64,000 bases of DNA. It comes from JAFDVN01 sp964472275. GTDB lineage: Bacteria; Acidobacteriota; Holophagae; Holophagales; Holophagaceae. Below are positions 33,285-41,499 of the stretch, piece after piece (positions within the stretch are counted from its first letter, which is position 1; the number at the start of each line of letters is the position of its first letter). Where the stretch lies: positions 1 to 64,000 of the forward strand of contig CAYYJN010000008.1 of the NCBI GenBank assembly GCA_964472275.1. Direction: 5' to 3'. The notes under the pieces are model-generated. The model searched no databases. It was not told the origin of the DNA and was given only the letters and a program-made list of their open reading frames with translations. The translations under genes were made by a program, and so were the position numbers.

Positions 33285-34096
33285 CGCGGGTCCAGATCGC
33301 CTCGGCGGCGGGCAACATCTTCGGGTATGTCTGGGCCGACGAGGCGCCCGGAGATTTCGACGGCCCCGCGTGGGCGCGCGCCCTCTGCCCGCGCGGCAAG
33401 GCCTTCGGCCTCGATGGCCTCTTCCTCGTGGACCGTCCCGGGAGCGGACCGTGGCGCATGGAGCATTGGGATCTGGATGGCGCGCACACCTTCTGCAGCA
33501 ACGGCACCCGCGCGGCGCTGGGGCTCGAAGGCGCACCCGCGGCGGCCACCCTTGAAGCGGTTTCAAGCGGCGAGAGCGTGCTGCTCCGTCGAGATGGCCA
33601 CGGCATCGGCATCCGCATGCCCGAAGGCGAAGGCACGGGCCTGCGCCCGGTGCCCATGCCCGTGTGGGGCGCGCTGGGCGGAAGGCCCGCCGCGTTTGGC
33701 CTCGTCGGAAATCCTCAACTGGTGGTGGAAGTGCCCAAGGTCGCCGAGGTGGACCTCGCCGCCTTCGCGCCGCCGCTGCGCCATCACAAAGCCTTTCCCG
33801 AAGGCAGCAACATCAATGTCGTGGAGCTGCTGGGCGAGCACGAAGCGCGCATCCGCTCTTGGGAACGGGGCGTGGAGGGCGAGACGCTCTGCTGCGGCAC
33901 CGGGTGCGCGGTGGCCGCAGCGTGGTTGGCCCAACGCACAGGCCGGGCACGGTGGGTGCTGCGCACGGCGAGCGGGGAGTCGGTGGCGATCGAGCTGGAG
34001 CCTCGCCCCGGCGGATTCTGGAAGGAGCTTTGGCTTTCCGGCCCCGTGCGGCGGATCGGCGAAGCCGCGCCGGACGCGGCCCTCTTCCCGCGCTGA
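33281..34096 (+). CDS. dapF: diaminopimelate epimerase
   Basis: A 271-residue protein from a GTG start overlapping the ftsB-like stop. DapF interconverts LL- and meso-diaminopimelate. The two catalytic cysteines are in FCSNGTRAAL and LCCGTGCAVAAA; the first motif has Ser where Gly is usual (C-G-N-G). Other landmarks are VGNPQLVVEV and EGSNINVVE. Length is normal. It is separate from the lysine operon at 41500-49673, which has every other step but no epimerase, so this gene completes that pathway. Confidence 0.9.
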   Translation: MTRVQIASAAGNIFGYVWADEAPGDFDGPAWARALCPRGKAFGLDGLFLVDRPGSGPWRMEHWDLDGAHTFCSNGTRAALGLEGAPAAATLEAVSSGESVLLRRDGHGIGIRMPEGEGTGLRPVPMPVWGALGGRPAAFGLVGNPQLVVEVPKVAEVDLAAFAPPLRHHKAFPEGSNINVVELLGEHEARIRSWERGVEGETLCCGTGCAVAAAWLAQRTGRARWVLRTASGESVAIELEPRPGGFWKELWLSGPVRRIGEAAPDAALFPR

Positions 34097-34103
34097 TCCG
34101 GGC

Positions 34104-34135
34104 CGTGGAACTCTGATAGACTCCTTTGTTCCACG
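34104..34135. repeat. inverted parS-half-site-like pair upstream of parA
   Basis: CGTGGAAC (34104-34111) and GTTCCACG (34128-34135) form an 8-bp inverted repeat around 16 bases, in the gap between dapF and parA. A canonical parS of the TGTTCCACGTGGAACA type is made of the same two halves but in the opposite order and touching. This could be a diverged ParB site, an operator, or a terminator stem. Confidence 0.4.
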
Positions 34136-34184
34136 CCGGAGTCCGGATGCGCCCGCCCCAGTCAGTCCTCGGAGACCTACGCCC

Positions 34185-34979
34185 GTGACCGCCCGCGTGG
34201 TGGCCCTGGCCAATCAGAAGGGCGGCGTGGGCAAGACCACCACGGCCATCAACCTGGCCGCCTCCCTCGCCATGCTGGAAAAGATGGTCCTCCTCGTGGA
34301 CTTCGACCCTCAGGGCCACAGCACCACGGGCCTCGGCTTTCCCAAGCCGGATCACAGCGCCGGGTCCTACGCGCTGATGAAGGGCGCGCCCGCCCACACC
34401 CTCGTGCTGCGCACCGAAGTGCCCATGCTCCAGGTGATCCCCACCGGCAAGGACCTCGCCCAGCTCGAATTCGAGCTCTTCGAAATGCCCCAACTCCAGG
34501 AGCTGCGGAAGGGCCTCGACGCGGTGATGGACGAGTATGACTACATCCTCATTGATTCGCCCCCGGCGCTCGGCATGATCACGCTGAACGCGCTCACGGC
34601 CGCCGACGAAGTCATCGTGCCGATGCCCTGCGAGTTCTTCGCGCTGGATGGTCTGGCGGAGTTGATGGAGACCGTGCGCCGCATCCAGGCCGGTCCCAAC
34701 CCCAAACTCCAGCTCGGCGGCATCGTCCTCACCATGGCGGATGAGCGCACGAACCTCGGGTCCGCCGTGGCCCAGGAAGTGCGCACCGCCTTTCCGGATA
34801 AGGTCTTCCAGACCCGCATCCCCCGCAATGTGCGCCTGGCGGAGGCTCCCAGCCACGGCAAGCCCGTGGCCTTCTACGATCTCAAGTCCAAGGGCTCGCA
34901 GGCCTACCTCGACCTCGCCCGCGAGTGGATGGGGATGAGCGCGGCGATGACGGCCACCCTGACGAAGGAAGGCGCATGA
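34185..34979 (+). CDS. parA: chromosome partitioning ATPase ParA (Soj)
   Basis: 264 residues from a GTG start. The deviant Walker A KGGVGKTTT with its signature Lys, Walker A' DFDPQGHSTTGLG and Walker B YILIDSPPALG are intact. It lacks the N-terminal helix-turn-helix of plasmid ParA type Ia, so is the chromosomal Soj type. It uses ATP-dependent DNA binding to move the ParB-bound origin. parB follows with a 4-base overlap. Chromosomal parAB usually lies near the origin, but no dnaA, gidA or rnpA is visible here. Confidence 0.96.
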   Translation: MTARVVALANQKGGVGKTTTAINLAASLAMLEKMVLLVDFDPQGHSTTGLGFPKPDHSAGSYALMKGAPAHTLVLRTEVPMLQVIPTGKDLAQLEFELFEMPQLQELRKGLDAVMDEYDYILIDSPPALGMITLNALTAADEVIVPMPCEFFALDGLAELMETVRRIQAGPNPKLQLGGIVLTMADERTNLGSAVAQEVRTAFPDKVFQTRIPRNVRLAEAPSHGKPVAFYDLKSKGSQAYLDLAREWMGMSAAMTATLTKEGA

Positions 34980-35845
34980 GCACCCCCAAGCGACCCGCCC
35001 TTGGCCGCGGCCTCACGGCCCTCATGAGCCAGATGGCGCCGGAGGATGCGACCCAGCGGGAGCTGCCCGTCGGTTCTCTCTCCCCCAACCGCCAGCAGCC
35101 CCGCACCTACTTTGATGACGCGGCCATCGCCGAATTGGCGGAAAGCCTCAAGCAGCACGGCATGATGCAGCCCATCGTCGTCCGCAAGGTCGGCGAGCGC
35201 TTCGAGATCATCGCGGGCGAGCGCCGCTGGCGCGCGGCGAAGAAGGCGAACCTCGCGACGGTGCCGGTCCTCATCAAGGAGATTCCCGACGACCGGCTGC
35301 TGGAATTCGCCCTCGTCGAGAACATCCAGCGCCAGGAACTGAATCCCATCGAAGAAGCCCGCGCCTACTGGCAGTTGGGCGAGCACCTGCGCCTCACCCA
35401 GGAGCAGGTGGCGGATCGCGTGGGCAAGAGCCGTCCCCAGGTGGCGAACACGCTGCGCCTGTTGCGCCTGCCCTCCGAGTTGCAGGATCTCGTGGCCAAG
35501 GGCCCTCTCAGCACCGGCCACGCCAAGGTGCTGCTGGGCGTCGAAAGCCCCAAGCTCCAGATGCAGCTTTCGGAGGAAGTGGTCGCGCAGCAGCTCAGCG
35601 TCCGCGCCCTGGAAGCCCGCCTCGCCTCGCTCCAGAAGGAGCGGAAGAAGAAGACCAAGAAGCGCCACCCGCAGGAACTCTTCATCAAGGCTGCGGCGGA
35701 GGAGCTCACCGGCGCCTGGGCCACCCGCGTGGAGATCAAGGCCAAGGGCAAGGCCGGAGCGCTGCTCTTCCATTACGCGTCGGAAGCCGAGCTGGATCGT
35801 CTCTTCGAGGCGCTGAAGCACGGCCCCGCCAAGCGCCGCGCCTGA
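34976..35845 (+). CDS. parB: chromosome partitioning protein ParB (Spo0J)
   Basis: A 289-residue ParB. GRGLTALM opens the protein; LPVGSLSPNRQQPRTYFDD and the CTP-binding GERRWRAAKKA follow, then ENIQRQELNPIEEA and the helix-turn-helix LTQEQVADRVGKSRPQVANTLRLLRLP for parS binding. A basic linker (KKKTKKRHPQ) precedes the C-terminal dimerisation part. It loads onto parS and slides, and works with ParA encoded directly upstream. Confidence 0.96.
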   Translation: MSTPKRPALGRGLTALMSQMAPEDATQRELPVGSLSPNRQQPRTYFDDAAIAELAESLKQHGMMQPIVVRKVGERFEIIAGERRWRAAKKANLATVPVLIKEIPDDRLLEFALVENIQRQELNPIEEARAYWQLGEHLRLTQEQVADRVGKSRPQVANTLRLLRLPSELQDLVAKGPLSTGHAKVLLGVESPKLQMQLSEEVVAQQLSVRALEARLASLQKERKKKTKKRHPQELFIKAAAEELTGAWATRVEIKAKGKAGALLFHYASEAELDRLFEALKHGPAKRRA

Positions 35846-35860
35846 TTCGAGGGTGATGCC

Positions 35861-36712
35861 ATGAGTTGGTTCGTCAAGAAACGCCAGCAGAAGACCGCCG
35901 TCGAGGAGCGCACCGTCCGCGTGCCCGAAGGGCTCTGGATCAAGTGCGACAACTGCCGCGAGATCATCTATCGGAAAGAGTTGGCGAACACCCACAATGT
36001 CTGCCCCAAGTGCGGATACCACTTCCGCATCGGCGTCGAGGAGCGCGTCGCGGGCCTGCTGGACGAAGGCTGGACCGAGCTGTTCACGGAGCTGAAAAGC
36101 AACGACCCGCTCCATTTCGTCGCCACCAAAGCCTACAAGGATCAGCTCGCGAAGCTGGAGGCTTCCGGCCAGGACCGGGACGCCGTCGTCATCGTCGAAG
36201 GCAGCTTGGAAGGCCACCCCATCGTCGCTGGCGTGATGAACTTCGACTTTCTCGCCGCGAGCATGGGCTCCGTGGTGGGCGAGAAGCTCAAGCTCGGCGC
36301 GGAACGCGCGCTGGAGAAGCAGTGCGCCTACCTCATCGTGAGCTGCTCCGGCGGCGCGCGCATGCAGGAGGGCACGCTGTCGCTCATGCAGATGGCCAAG
36401 GTGAGCGCCGCGCTCGCCAAGCTGGACAAGGCGGGCCTGCCCTACTTCTCTCTGCTCACGGACCCCACCACCGGCGGCGTCAGCGCCAGCTACGCCATGC
36501 TGGGCGACCTCAACATCGCCGAGCCCAAGGCCCTCATCGGCTTCGCCGGCCCGCGCGTCATCGAGCAGACCATCAAGCAGAGCCTGCCCGAAGGCTTCCA
36601 GCGCAGCGAGTTCCTCCAGACCCACGGCATGGTGGACAAGGTCGTGCCGCGGGATCAGCTCAAGGCCTTTCTCGCCTCCTGCCTCGATTGGATGACGCCG
36701 GCGAGCAAATGA
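35861..36712 (+). CDS. accD: acetyl-CoA carboxylase, carboxyltransferase subunit beta
   Basis: A 283-residue AccD, part of the complex that makes malonyl-CoA. The N-terminal zinc ribbon has Cys29, 32, 48 and 51 (CDNC ... CPKC). The carboxyltransferase core contains MNFDFLAASMGSVVGEK, SCSGGARMQEG and LTDPTTGGVSASYA, with GFAGPRVIEQTI near the end. It starts 15 bases after parB, and folC follows after a 200-base repeat region; the accD-folC pairing is common in bacteria. Confidence 0.97.
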   Translation: MSWFVKKRQQKTAVEERTVRVPEGLWIKCDNCREIIYRKELANTHNVCPKCGYHFRIGVEERVAGLLDEGWTELFTELKSNDPLHFVATKAYKDQLAKLEASGQDRDAVVIVEGSLEGHPIVAGVMNFDFLAASMGSVVGEKLKLGAERALEKQCAYLIVSCSGGARMQEGTLSLMQMAKVSAALAKLDKAGLPYFSLLTDPTTGGVSASYAMLGDLNIAEPKALIGFAGPRVIEQTIKQSLPEGFQRSEFLQTHGMVDKVVPRDQLKAFLASCLDWMTPASK

Positions 36713-36718
36713 GGCGTC

Positions 36719-36930
36719 AGGCGTCAGGCGTCAGGCTTCAGGCCGCTCGATCCAAGCCGCGGCCTCCGCAGTGCGGCCCGAAGCCCGAGGCCCGAGGCCC
36801 GAGGCCTGTTCAAGACAGGCGTCAGGCGTCAGGCGTCAGGCTTCAGGCCGTTGAATCCAAGGCGTGGTCTCCGCAGGGCGGCCCGAGGCCCGAGACCCGA
36901 GGCCCGAGGCCCGTGAATGCCTGAAGCCTG
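36719..36930. repeat. GGC-heptamer inverted element, two tandem units (copy B)
   Basis: Two similar units of about 105-110 bases lie head to tail (about 36719-36812 and 36822-36930). Each starts with GGCGTCA heptamers repeated three times and GGCTTCA, then a core (TCCAAGCCGCGGCCTCCGC in the first, TCCAAGGCGTGGTCTCCGC in the second), then an opposite-strand arm of GGCCTCG/GGCTTCG heptamers. The second unit runs into the first codons of folC. It fills the accD-folC gap. No gene is evident. Confidence 0.8.
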
Positions 36931-38173
36931 GGAGTCCTTGCCGAACCTCCAACGGCTCCGCGGCCGCTCCCACCTGGGCATCAAGCGCGGGCTGGACAAC
37001 ATCCGCGCGCTGTTGGAAGGCCTTGGAAACCCCCAGCGGAACTTCCCTTCCATGCTCGTCGCGGGCACCAATGGCAAAGGCTCCGTGGGCGCCTTCCTCG
37101 CCCACGCCTTGAAAGCTTCGGGCCGCACCGTGGGATGGACGACGAGCCCGCACCTGGTGGATGAATCCGAGCGCATCTGGATTGATGGCGCACCCATCGG
37201 CGAAGGCGCGCTGGAGTTGCTGCTGGGCGAAGCCTTCGACGCCGAAGGCCGCGCGGGCATCGAGGCCACTTATTTCGAATTGATGATCACGGCGGCGCTG
37301 CTGGCCTTCCGCATGACGGGAGTTGAAGTCGCCATCCTCGAAGTCGGGCTCGGAGGTCGCTGGGACGCCACCAACGCGGTGGACCCCATGCTCACCATCC
37401 TCACGAGCGTGGGCCTCGATCACCAGCAATACCTGGGGAACACGCGCGAGGCCATCGCCCGGGAGAAGCTCTGCACCGCGCGGGAAGGCCACCCGCTCGT
37501 CCTTGGCCCCGGCCTCGATCCGGCCTGGATCGAGCCCCTGCTGGAATGCGCGCCGACGATCCACCCCGCGCGCATGCGCGGCGCGGACACCCTCGCCTGG
37601 GATCACAGCGTGGTGGAAGGCACGCGCGTGCCGCTCGCCGGAGCGCATCAGGTCGCCAACTACTCCACCGCGATGGAGGCCATCGAACGCCTGCGCCACA
37701 TCGGCTTTCCCATCTATCCCGAGCGCGTGAAGGCGGGCATCGAGGCTACCCGCTGGCCAGGACGGCTCTGGAAGGTGCCGGGCTTTGAGCAGGTTTGGAT
37801 GGATGGCGCCCACAACCCCGATGGCGCGAAGGCGCTCGCGGCTCACGCGCTCCGCTGCGGCGTGTGGCCGCACCTGATGTTCGGCGCCATGGGCGACAAG
37901 GATGTGGCGGGCGTGGCCGCGGAGCTGCTCCGCATGGAGCCGAGAAGCCTCACCTTCGTCCGCGGGACCGACCCGCGTTACGCGGTGCCGGGCCAGTTGC
38001 GAGAGGCTTTCGCGGCGCGCGGCGCCAACGCTCCGGTGCTCGGACTCAAGGCGGCCGCGGACCGCATCCGCGTCCACGACGCCGCCAACCCCGGCGAGCC
38101 CTTGCTGGTGACGGGCTCCTTGTACCTGCTGGGCAGCCTGCTGATGGAATTGCAGATCCAGCCCTGGAACTGA
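36917..38173 (+). CDS. folC: folylpolyglutamate synthase/dihydrofolate synthase
   Basis: About 418 residues, an ATP-dependent ligase adding glutamate to folates. The Mur-ligase-type P-loop is LVAGTNGKGSVGAFL; WTTSPHLVDESERI, EVGLGGRWDATNAVDP, TSVGLDHQQYLG and the C-terminal DGAHNPDGAKAL are diagnostic. The ATG at 36917 lies inside the neighbouring repeat and has no ribosome binding site; a TTG at 36938 has GGGAG five bases upstream and may be the real start, shortening the protein by seven residues. Confidence 0.93.
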   Translation: MPEAWESLPNLQRLRGRSHLGIKRGLDNIRALLEGLGNPQRNFPSMLVAGTNGKGSVGAFLAHALKASGRTVGWTTSPHLVDESERIWIDGAPIGEGALELLLGEAFDAEGRAGIEATYFELMITAALLAFRMTGVEVAILEVGLGGRWDATNAVDPMLTILTSVGLDHQQYLGNTREAIAREKLCTAREGHPLVLGPGLDPAWIEPLLECAPTIHPARMRGADTLAWDHSVVEGTRVPLAGAHQVANYSTAMEAIERLRHIGFPIYPERVKAGIEATRWPGRLWKVPGFEQVWMDGAHNPDGAKALAAHALRCGVWPHLMFGAMGDKDVAGVAAELLRMEPRSLTFVRGTDPRYAVPGQLREAFAARGANAPVLGLKAAADRIRVHDAANPGEPLLVTGSLYLLGSLLMELQIQPWN

Positions 38174-38174
38174 T

Positions 38175-39080
38175 GTGTCCGCGTCGAGCAAGAAAGCCAT
38201 CGCCCTCGCCCTTCTCGCCAACGGCGGCATCGCCCTCTCCAAGTTCGTCGTCTTCGCGCTCACCGGCAGTTCCAGTTTGTTGACGGAAGCCATCCACTCC
38301 AGCGCGGACTGCGTCAACCAGGTGCTGCTCTTCATCGGCATGAGCCAGGGCGCGAAGGGCGCGGACGCGAAGCATCCGCTCGGCAAGGGCCAGGCGCCCT
38401 TCGTGGCGAGCTTCATCGTGGCGCTTCTGCTCTTCACCGTCGGCGGCCTCTATTCGGTGGTGGAAGGCCTCCACAAGATCCGCCATCCCGAAACGCCCCA
38501 CCACCTGATCTGGGCCGTCGCTCTGCTCCTCTTCGCCATCGCGCTGGAAGGCTGGTCCTTGCTGGGCGCGCTCAAGGCGGCGAAGGCCGAGCGGGGGAAT
38601 CGCTCCCTGTTGCGCTTCATGCGCCAAAGCTCCAGCACCGAGCTGGTCGTCGTGCTGGCCGAAGACATCGCCGCGCTGGTGGGTCTCCTCCTCGCGCTCA
38701 GCGCCGTCCTGCTCGTGATGACGACGGGCGATCCGGTGTGGGATGGCGTCGGTTCCGTGGCCATCGGCCTCCTGCTCATCGCCATCGCCGTTTTCGTAGG
38801 TTCGGAAGTGACGAGTCTGCTCCTCAACGAAGCGCCGCCCCTCGCCCTGCGCGCCGCCCTGCGCGAAGCCGCCGAAGAAGATCCCGAAGTCGAGACGGTC
38901 CTCAACCTCATCGCCGTCTTCGTCGGCAGCGAACGCCTCATGGTCACCCTCAAGGTGAAGTTCAAACCTCAGCCTTCGGATCAAGCCCTCATTGACGCCA
39001 TCAACGCCTTCGAGCGCCGCCTCCGCGCCCGCTTCCCCCACATCCAACACCTCTTCGTCGAACCCGACGACGAGGCCTGA
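38175..39080 (+). CDS. cation diffusion facilitator family transporter
   Basis: A 301-residue proton-coupled metal exporter from a GTG start 1 base after folC. Helix 2 carries HSSADCVNQ (HxxxD metal site) and HPLGKGQ follows, both typical of the CDF family; helix 5 has LAEDIAALVG, equivalent to the second half of the site. A C-terminal cytoplasmic domain (VTLKVKFKP) completes the normal length. Zn, Fe, Mn or Co are possible substrates. Its TGA abuts the opposite-strand stop of the fic gene, sharing no spacer. Confidence 0.92.
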   Translation: MSASSKKAIALALLANGGIALSKFVVFALTGSSSLLTEAIHSSADCVNQVLLFIGMSQGAKGADAKHPLGKGQAPFVASFIVALLLFTVGGLYSVVEGLHKIRHPETPHHLIWAVALLLFAIALEGWSLLGALKAAKAERGNRSLLRFMRQSSSTELVVVLAEDIAALVGLLLALSAVLLVMTTGDPVWDGVGSVAIGLLLIAIAVFVGSEVTSLLLNEAPPLALRAALREAAEEDPEVETVLNLIAVFVGSERLMVTLKVKFKPQPSDQALIDAINAFERRLRARFPHIQHLFVEPDDEA

Positions 39081-40241
39081 TCAGGGCTCCGTATCCTGGG
39101 TGAGGATCCGCATCACCTGGTCATAAGCGAAGAGCCGGTTCCGCTGGCTCCCCGTGATCTCACGGACGATGCCGAGGCGCCTGAGGTGATCGAGGGCCTT
39201 GTAGACGGTGGCCTGCGAGAGCCCCGCTTTTTCGGAGAGGAAGCTGACGGCGCTGATCGGGCGGCCCTGGAGCGCGTGATGGACTTGCAGCACGGAGCCC
39301 GAGACGCGGCCCAGCGCCTGGATCGCGGCACGGTCTTCCGCGAACCGGGCCAGGAGCTTGTGGGCCGTGGCCACGGCCTGATCCGAAGTCTCGGCGATGC
39401 CCTGGAAGAAGAAGTCCAACCAGGCCTCCCAATCGCCTTCCATCCGGACCGCCTGGAGCAGATCGTAATAGGCCGCGCGGTGCTGCTTGAGGTAGAGGCT
39501 CAGGTAAAGCAGCGGCTGGGTCAGAACGCCATCCGTCCGGAGGATCAGCGCGATGACGAGCCTGCCCACACGGCCGTTGCCGTCGAGGAAGGGGTGCATC
39601 GTTTCGAATTGCACATGGGCCAGCGCGGCTTTCGTCAGCGCGTCCATCGCGTCCGCGGGCGCGTGGAGGAACCGTTCCCACGCGCCGAGGCAGTCCGGGA
39701 GCGTGTCGTGGGGCGGCGGGACGAAGGCCGCGTTCCCGGGACGCGACCCGCCGATCCAATTCTGGCTCCGCCGGAATTCGCCCGGCTGCTTCGTGCTTCC
39801 CCGGCCCGAGGACAGCAGCACGCCGTGGATCTCCTTCACGAGGCGCAGGCTCAACGGGAAGCCTTCTTCCATCCGTTTCAAGCCATGGCCCAGCGCGGCG
39901 ACATAGCAGGAGACTTCCTCCACATCGTCCAGCGGCACGCCGGGCGCCTGATCGTTCTCGAAGGTGAGCAGATCGGACAGCGAGGACTGCGTGCCCTCGA
40001 TCTGCGAAGAGAGCACCGCCTCCTTGCGCACATAGGCGTAGATGAAGAGGGCGGGGTCCGGCAAGAGCGACGAGATGCCATCCAGGCGCCCGAGCGCCAG
40101 GGCTGCTTTTTGCTGGCGCGCCACCAGGGCAGGGCTCCAGGCAAGGGGCGGATCGGGAGGCAGCGGATGGGGCACGAAGGCCCGCACGGCCTCCCCGGTC
40201 GTGGTTGTCGTTCGGTAAGTCCCCGTCATGGAGCGTTTCAT
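39081..40241 (-). CDS. Fic-domain protein with inhibitory helix and winged-helix C-terminus
   Basis: A 386-residue Fic protein, an enzyme family that transfers AMP (or similar) to hydroxyls of target proteins. The active-site motif HPFLDGNGRVGR is complete. Upstream, SSQIEGT matches the S/T-x-x-x-E-G/N inhibitory helix, so it is a class II, self-inhibited Fic enzyme. The C-terminal 90 residues resemble a winged helix (KAGLSQATVYKALDHLRRLG), suggesting it may bind DNA, perhaps its own promoter, which carries an inverted repeat at 40265-40313. No separate antitoxin gene is needed or seen. Confidence 0.92.
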   Translation of the reverse strand: MKRSMTGTYRTTTTTGEAVRAFVPHPLPPDPPLAWSPALVARQQKAALALGRLDGISSLLPDPALFIYAYVRKEAVLSSQIEGTQSSLSDLLTFENDQAPGVPLDDVEEVSCYVAALGHGLKRMEEGFPLSLRLVKEIHGVLLSSGRGSTKQPGEFRRSQNWIGGSRPGNAAFVPPPHDTLPDCLGAWERFLHAPADAMDALTKAALAHVQFETMHPFLDGNGRVGRLVIALILRTDGVLTQPLLYLSLYLKQHRAAYYDLLQAVRMEGDWEAWLDFFFQGIAETSDQAVATAHKLLARFAEDRAAIQALGRVSGSVLQVHHALQGRPISAVSFLSEKAGLSQATVYKALDHLRRLGIVREITGSQRNRLFAYDQVMRILTQDTEP

Positions 40242-40264
40242 GGCTATTTCAAGAAGTGAGCTAG

Positions 40265-40313
40265 GCGATGGCGTTGTTTTAATTTACGGCCCAACTTGAA
40301 ATAATGCCATCGC
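40265..40313. promoter_or_regulatory. inverted repeat upstream of fic (possible operator)
   Basis: GCGATGGC at 40265-40272 pairs with GCCATCGC at 40306-40313, with further partial symmetry outward (TTTCAAGAAG against TTTGAAAGAA). The 33-base spacer is A/T-rich and should hold the fic promoter. The symmetrical pair suits a dimeric DNA-binding protein, possibly Fic's own winged-helix domain. Confidence 0.45.
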
Positions 40314-40342
40314 TTCTTTCAAATTCTGAAACAGCGCAAGGC

Positions 40343-40470
40343 CTACTCCACCACCAGCCACACAGTCCGCCCGGCTTGGCCCCGTCGAAGGAACGCCGGA
40401 TCGCCTGATGCTCGAAGTGCGCGGGAAATTGCTGCATCCAGGGCTCCGTCAAAGGGCGCCGCTTCTAAGC
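40343..40470 (-). pseudogene. possible C-terminal gene remnant after the CPBP gene
   Basis: On the minus strand a frame ending at 40343 reads about 40 residues after the CPBP stop (ending RRGQAGRTVWLVVE) that have coding-like composition, but there is no start of its own. It may be the leftover tail of a lost gene. Nothing else is visible in the 40320-40470 stretch. Confidence 0.25.
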
Positions 40471-41451
40471 CTAGCGGAGCCGCCGCGCTTCCGCCCGCCA
40501 CCTCAGGATCAGGATGAGCGCGATGATTCCGTTGAAGATCAGGCCGAAGAGGGCTTCGCCGTTGAAGATGCGGGTCTGGCCGCCGAAGAGGCCCGGGTGG
40601 CCGGTGTAGACATCGCCGAGGAGGACGGGGTTCCAGATGTTCCAGCTGAAGTGCAGCACGGCGCAGGGCCACACGGAGCGGCCCCAGCGGTAGAAGGCGG
40701 CGAAGGGCACGGCGGCGACGGCGATGGAGAGCAGGAACACGGCGTTGAGGACGGGATGCCCCTTCTGCGTCGTGGAGAAGATGATGGGGATGTGGAAGCT
40801 GGCCCACACGGGCATGGTGATGGCCGCCGCGATGAGGGGGCGGTCCACCCAGCGCCGCACGAGGTAGCCGCGCCAGCCGATCTCTTCGCCCAGCTCGCCG
40901 GGGAAGATGCCATGGGCGAGGAAGGTGGGCACGAAGAGCAGCACGCGAAAAGGGTGGTGCAGCCACGCGAGCTTGGCGGGCAGCGCGGCCTTCACTTTGT
41001 CTGGCCATTGCCAGCGGTAGGCGGCCGCCGCCAGCAGCCAGGGCAGGAGGAAGACGAGCCAGATGAGCGCGAAGACGAGGAGGACGATCGGACCTTGGTA
41101 GAGGCTCGTTTGGGAAAGGTGGATCTTCAGCGCCTCCGGTTGGAAGACGATGAAGTCGGGATGCCCCATCGCCTTCCAGCCATAGGCCAGCGCGAGGCAG
41201 AAGGCGGCCATGAGAAAGGGGTAGACCATCGCCAGCAGCCAGGGCTTCCATCCCGTGAAGGCGAAGCCCGCGGCCCGGGGCGGCTCCCGACGGAACGCCC
41301 ACGCGCAGCCGATGGCGACGATCGCGGGCACGCACATGAGCAGTCGGATGAGCCAGACGCGGTGCTCGTCGTGCAGCCAAAGCGCGCCCACGGCCCAGCT
41401 CAGGGGCAGAACCAGGGCGATGAACCAGGTGGTTTCGCGGCGGGTGGGCAT
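40471..41451 (-). CDS. CPBP family intramembrane protease
   Basis: A 326-residue polytopic membrane protein. The family's motif 1 is GEEIGWRGYL (EExxxR), motif 2 FHIPI (FxxxH-like) and motif 3 HFSWNIWNP (HxxxN), which together form the metal-type active site of CAAX-protease-like (Abi) proteins. Around eight hydrophobic helices are visible. Bacterial members may process peptides or act in bacteriocin immunity; no bacteriocin gene is near. It stands alone between fic and the lysine operon. Confidence 0.88.
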   Translation of the reverse strand: MPTRRETTWFIALVLPLSWAVGALWLHDEHRVWLIRLLMCVPAIVAIGCAWAFRREPPRAAGFAFTGWKPWLLAMVYPFLMAAFCLALAYGWKAMGHPDFIVFQPEALKIHLSQTSLYQGPIVLLVFALIWLVFLLPWLLAAAAYRWQWPDKVKAALPAKLAWLHHPFRVLLFVPTFLAHGIFPGELGEEIGWRGYLVRRWVDRPLIAAAITMPVWASFHIPIIFSTTQKGHPVLNAVFLLSIAVAAVPFAAFYRWGRSVWPCAVLHFSWNIWNPVLLGDVYTGHPGLFGGQTRIFNGEALFGLIFNGIIALILILRWRAEARRLR

Positions 41452-41499
41452 GGCGGCTCCGGGGGCTCGGAACAGCCTACGCGGAGAGAAGGCCGGCGT

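Noticed and set aside
34100..34140. Canonical parS or chromosome origin next to parAB
   Set aside because: No contiguous 16-base parS was seen, and no dnaA, gidA/gidB, rnpA or DnaA-box cluster is present in the window.
36719..36930. Tandem repeat as a CRISPR array
   Set aside because: Units are 7-mers with inverted arms and similar cores; there are no unique spacers and no cas genes.
39081..40241. Fic/Phd-type toxin-antitoxin pair
   Set aside because: The inhibitory helix is within the same protein and no small antitoxin gene flanks it.
40471..41451. CPBP protein as part of a bacteriocin cluster
   Set aside because: No precursor peptide with a leader, transporter or modification gene lies nearby.
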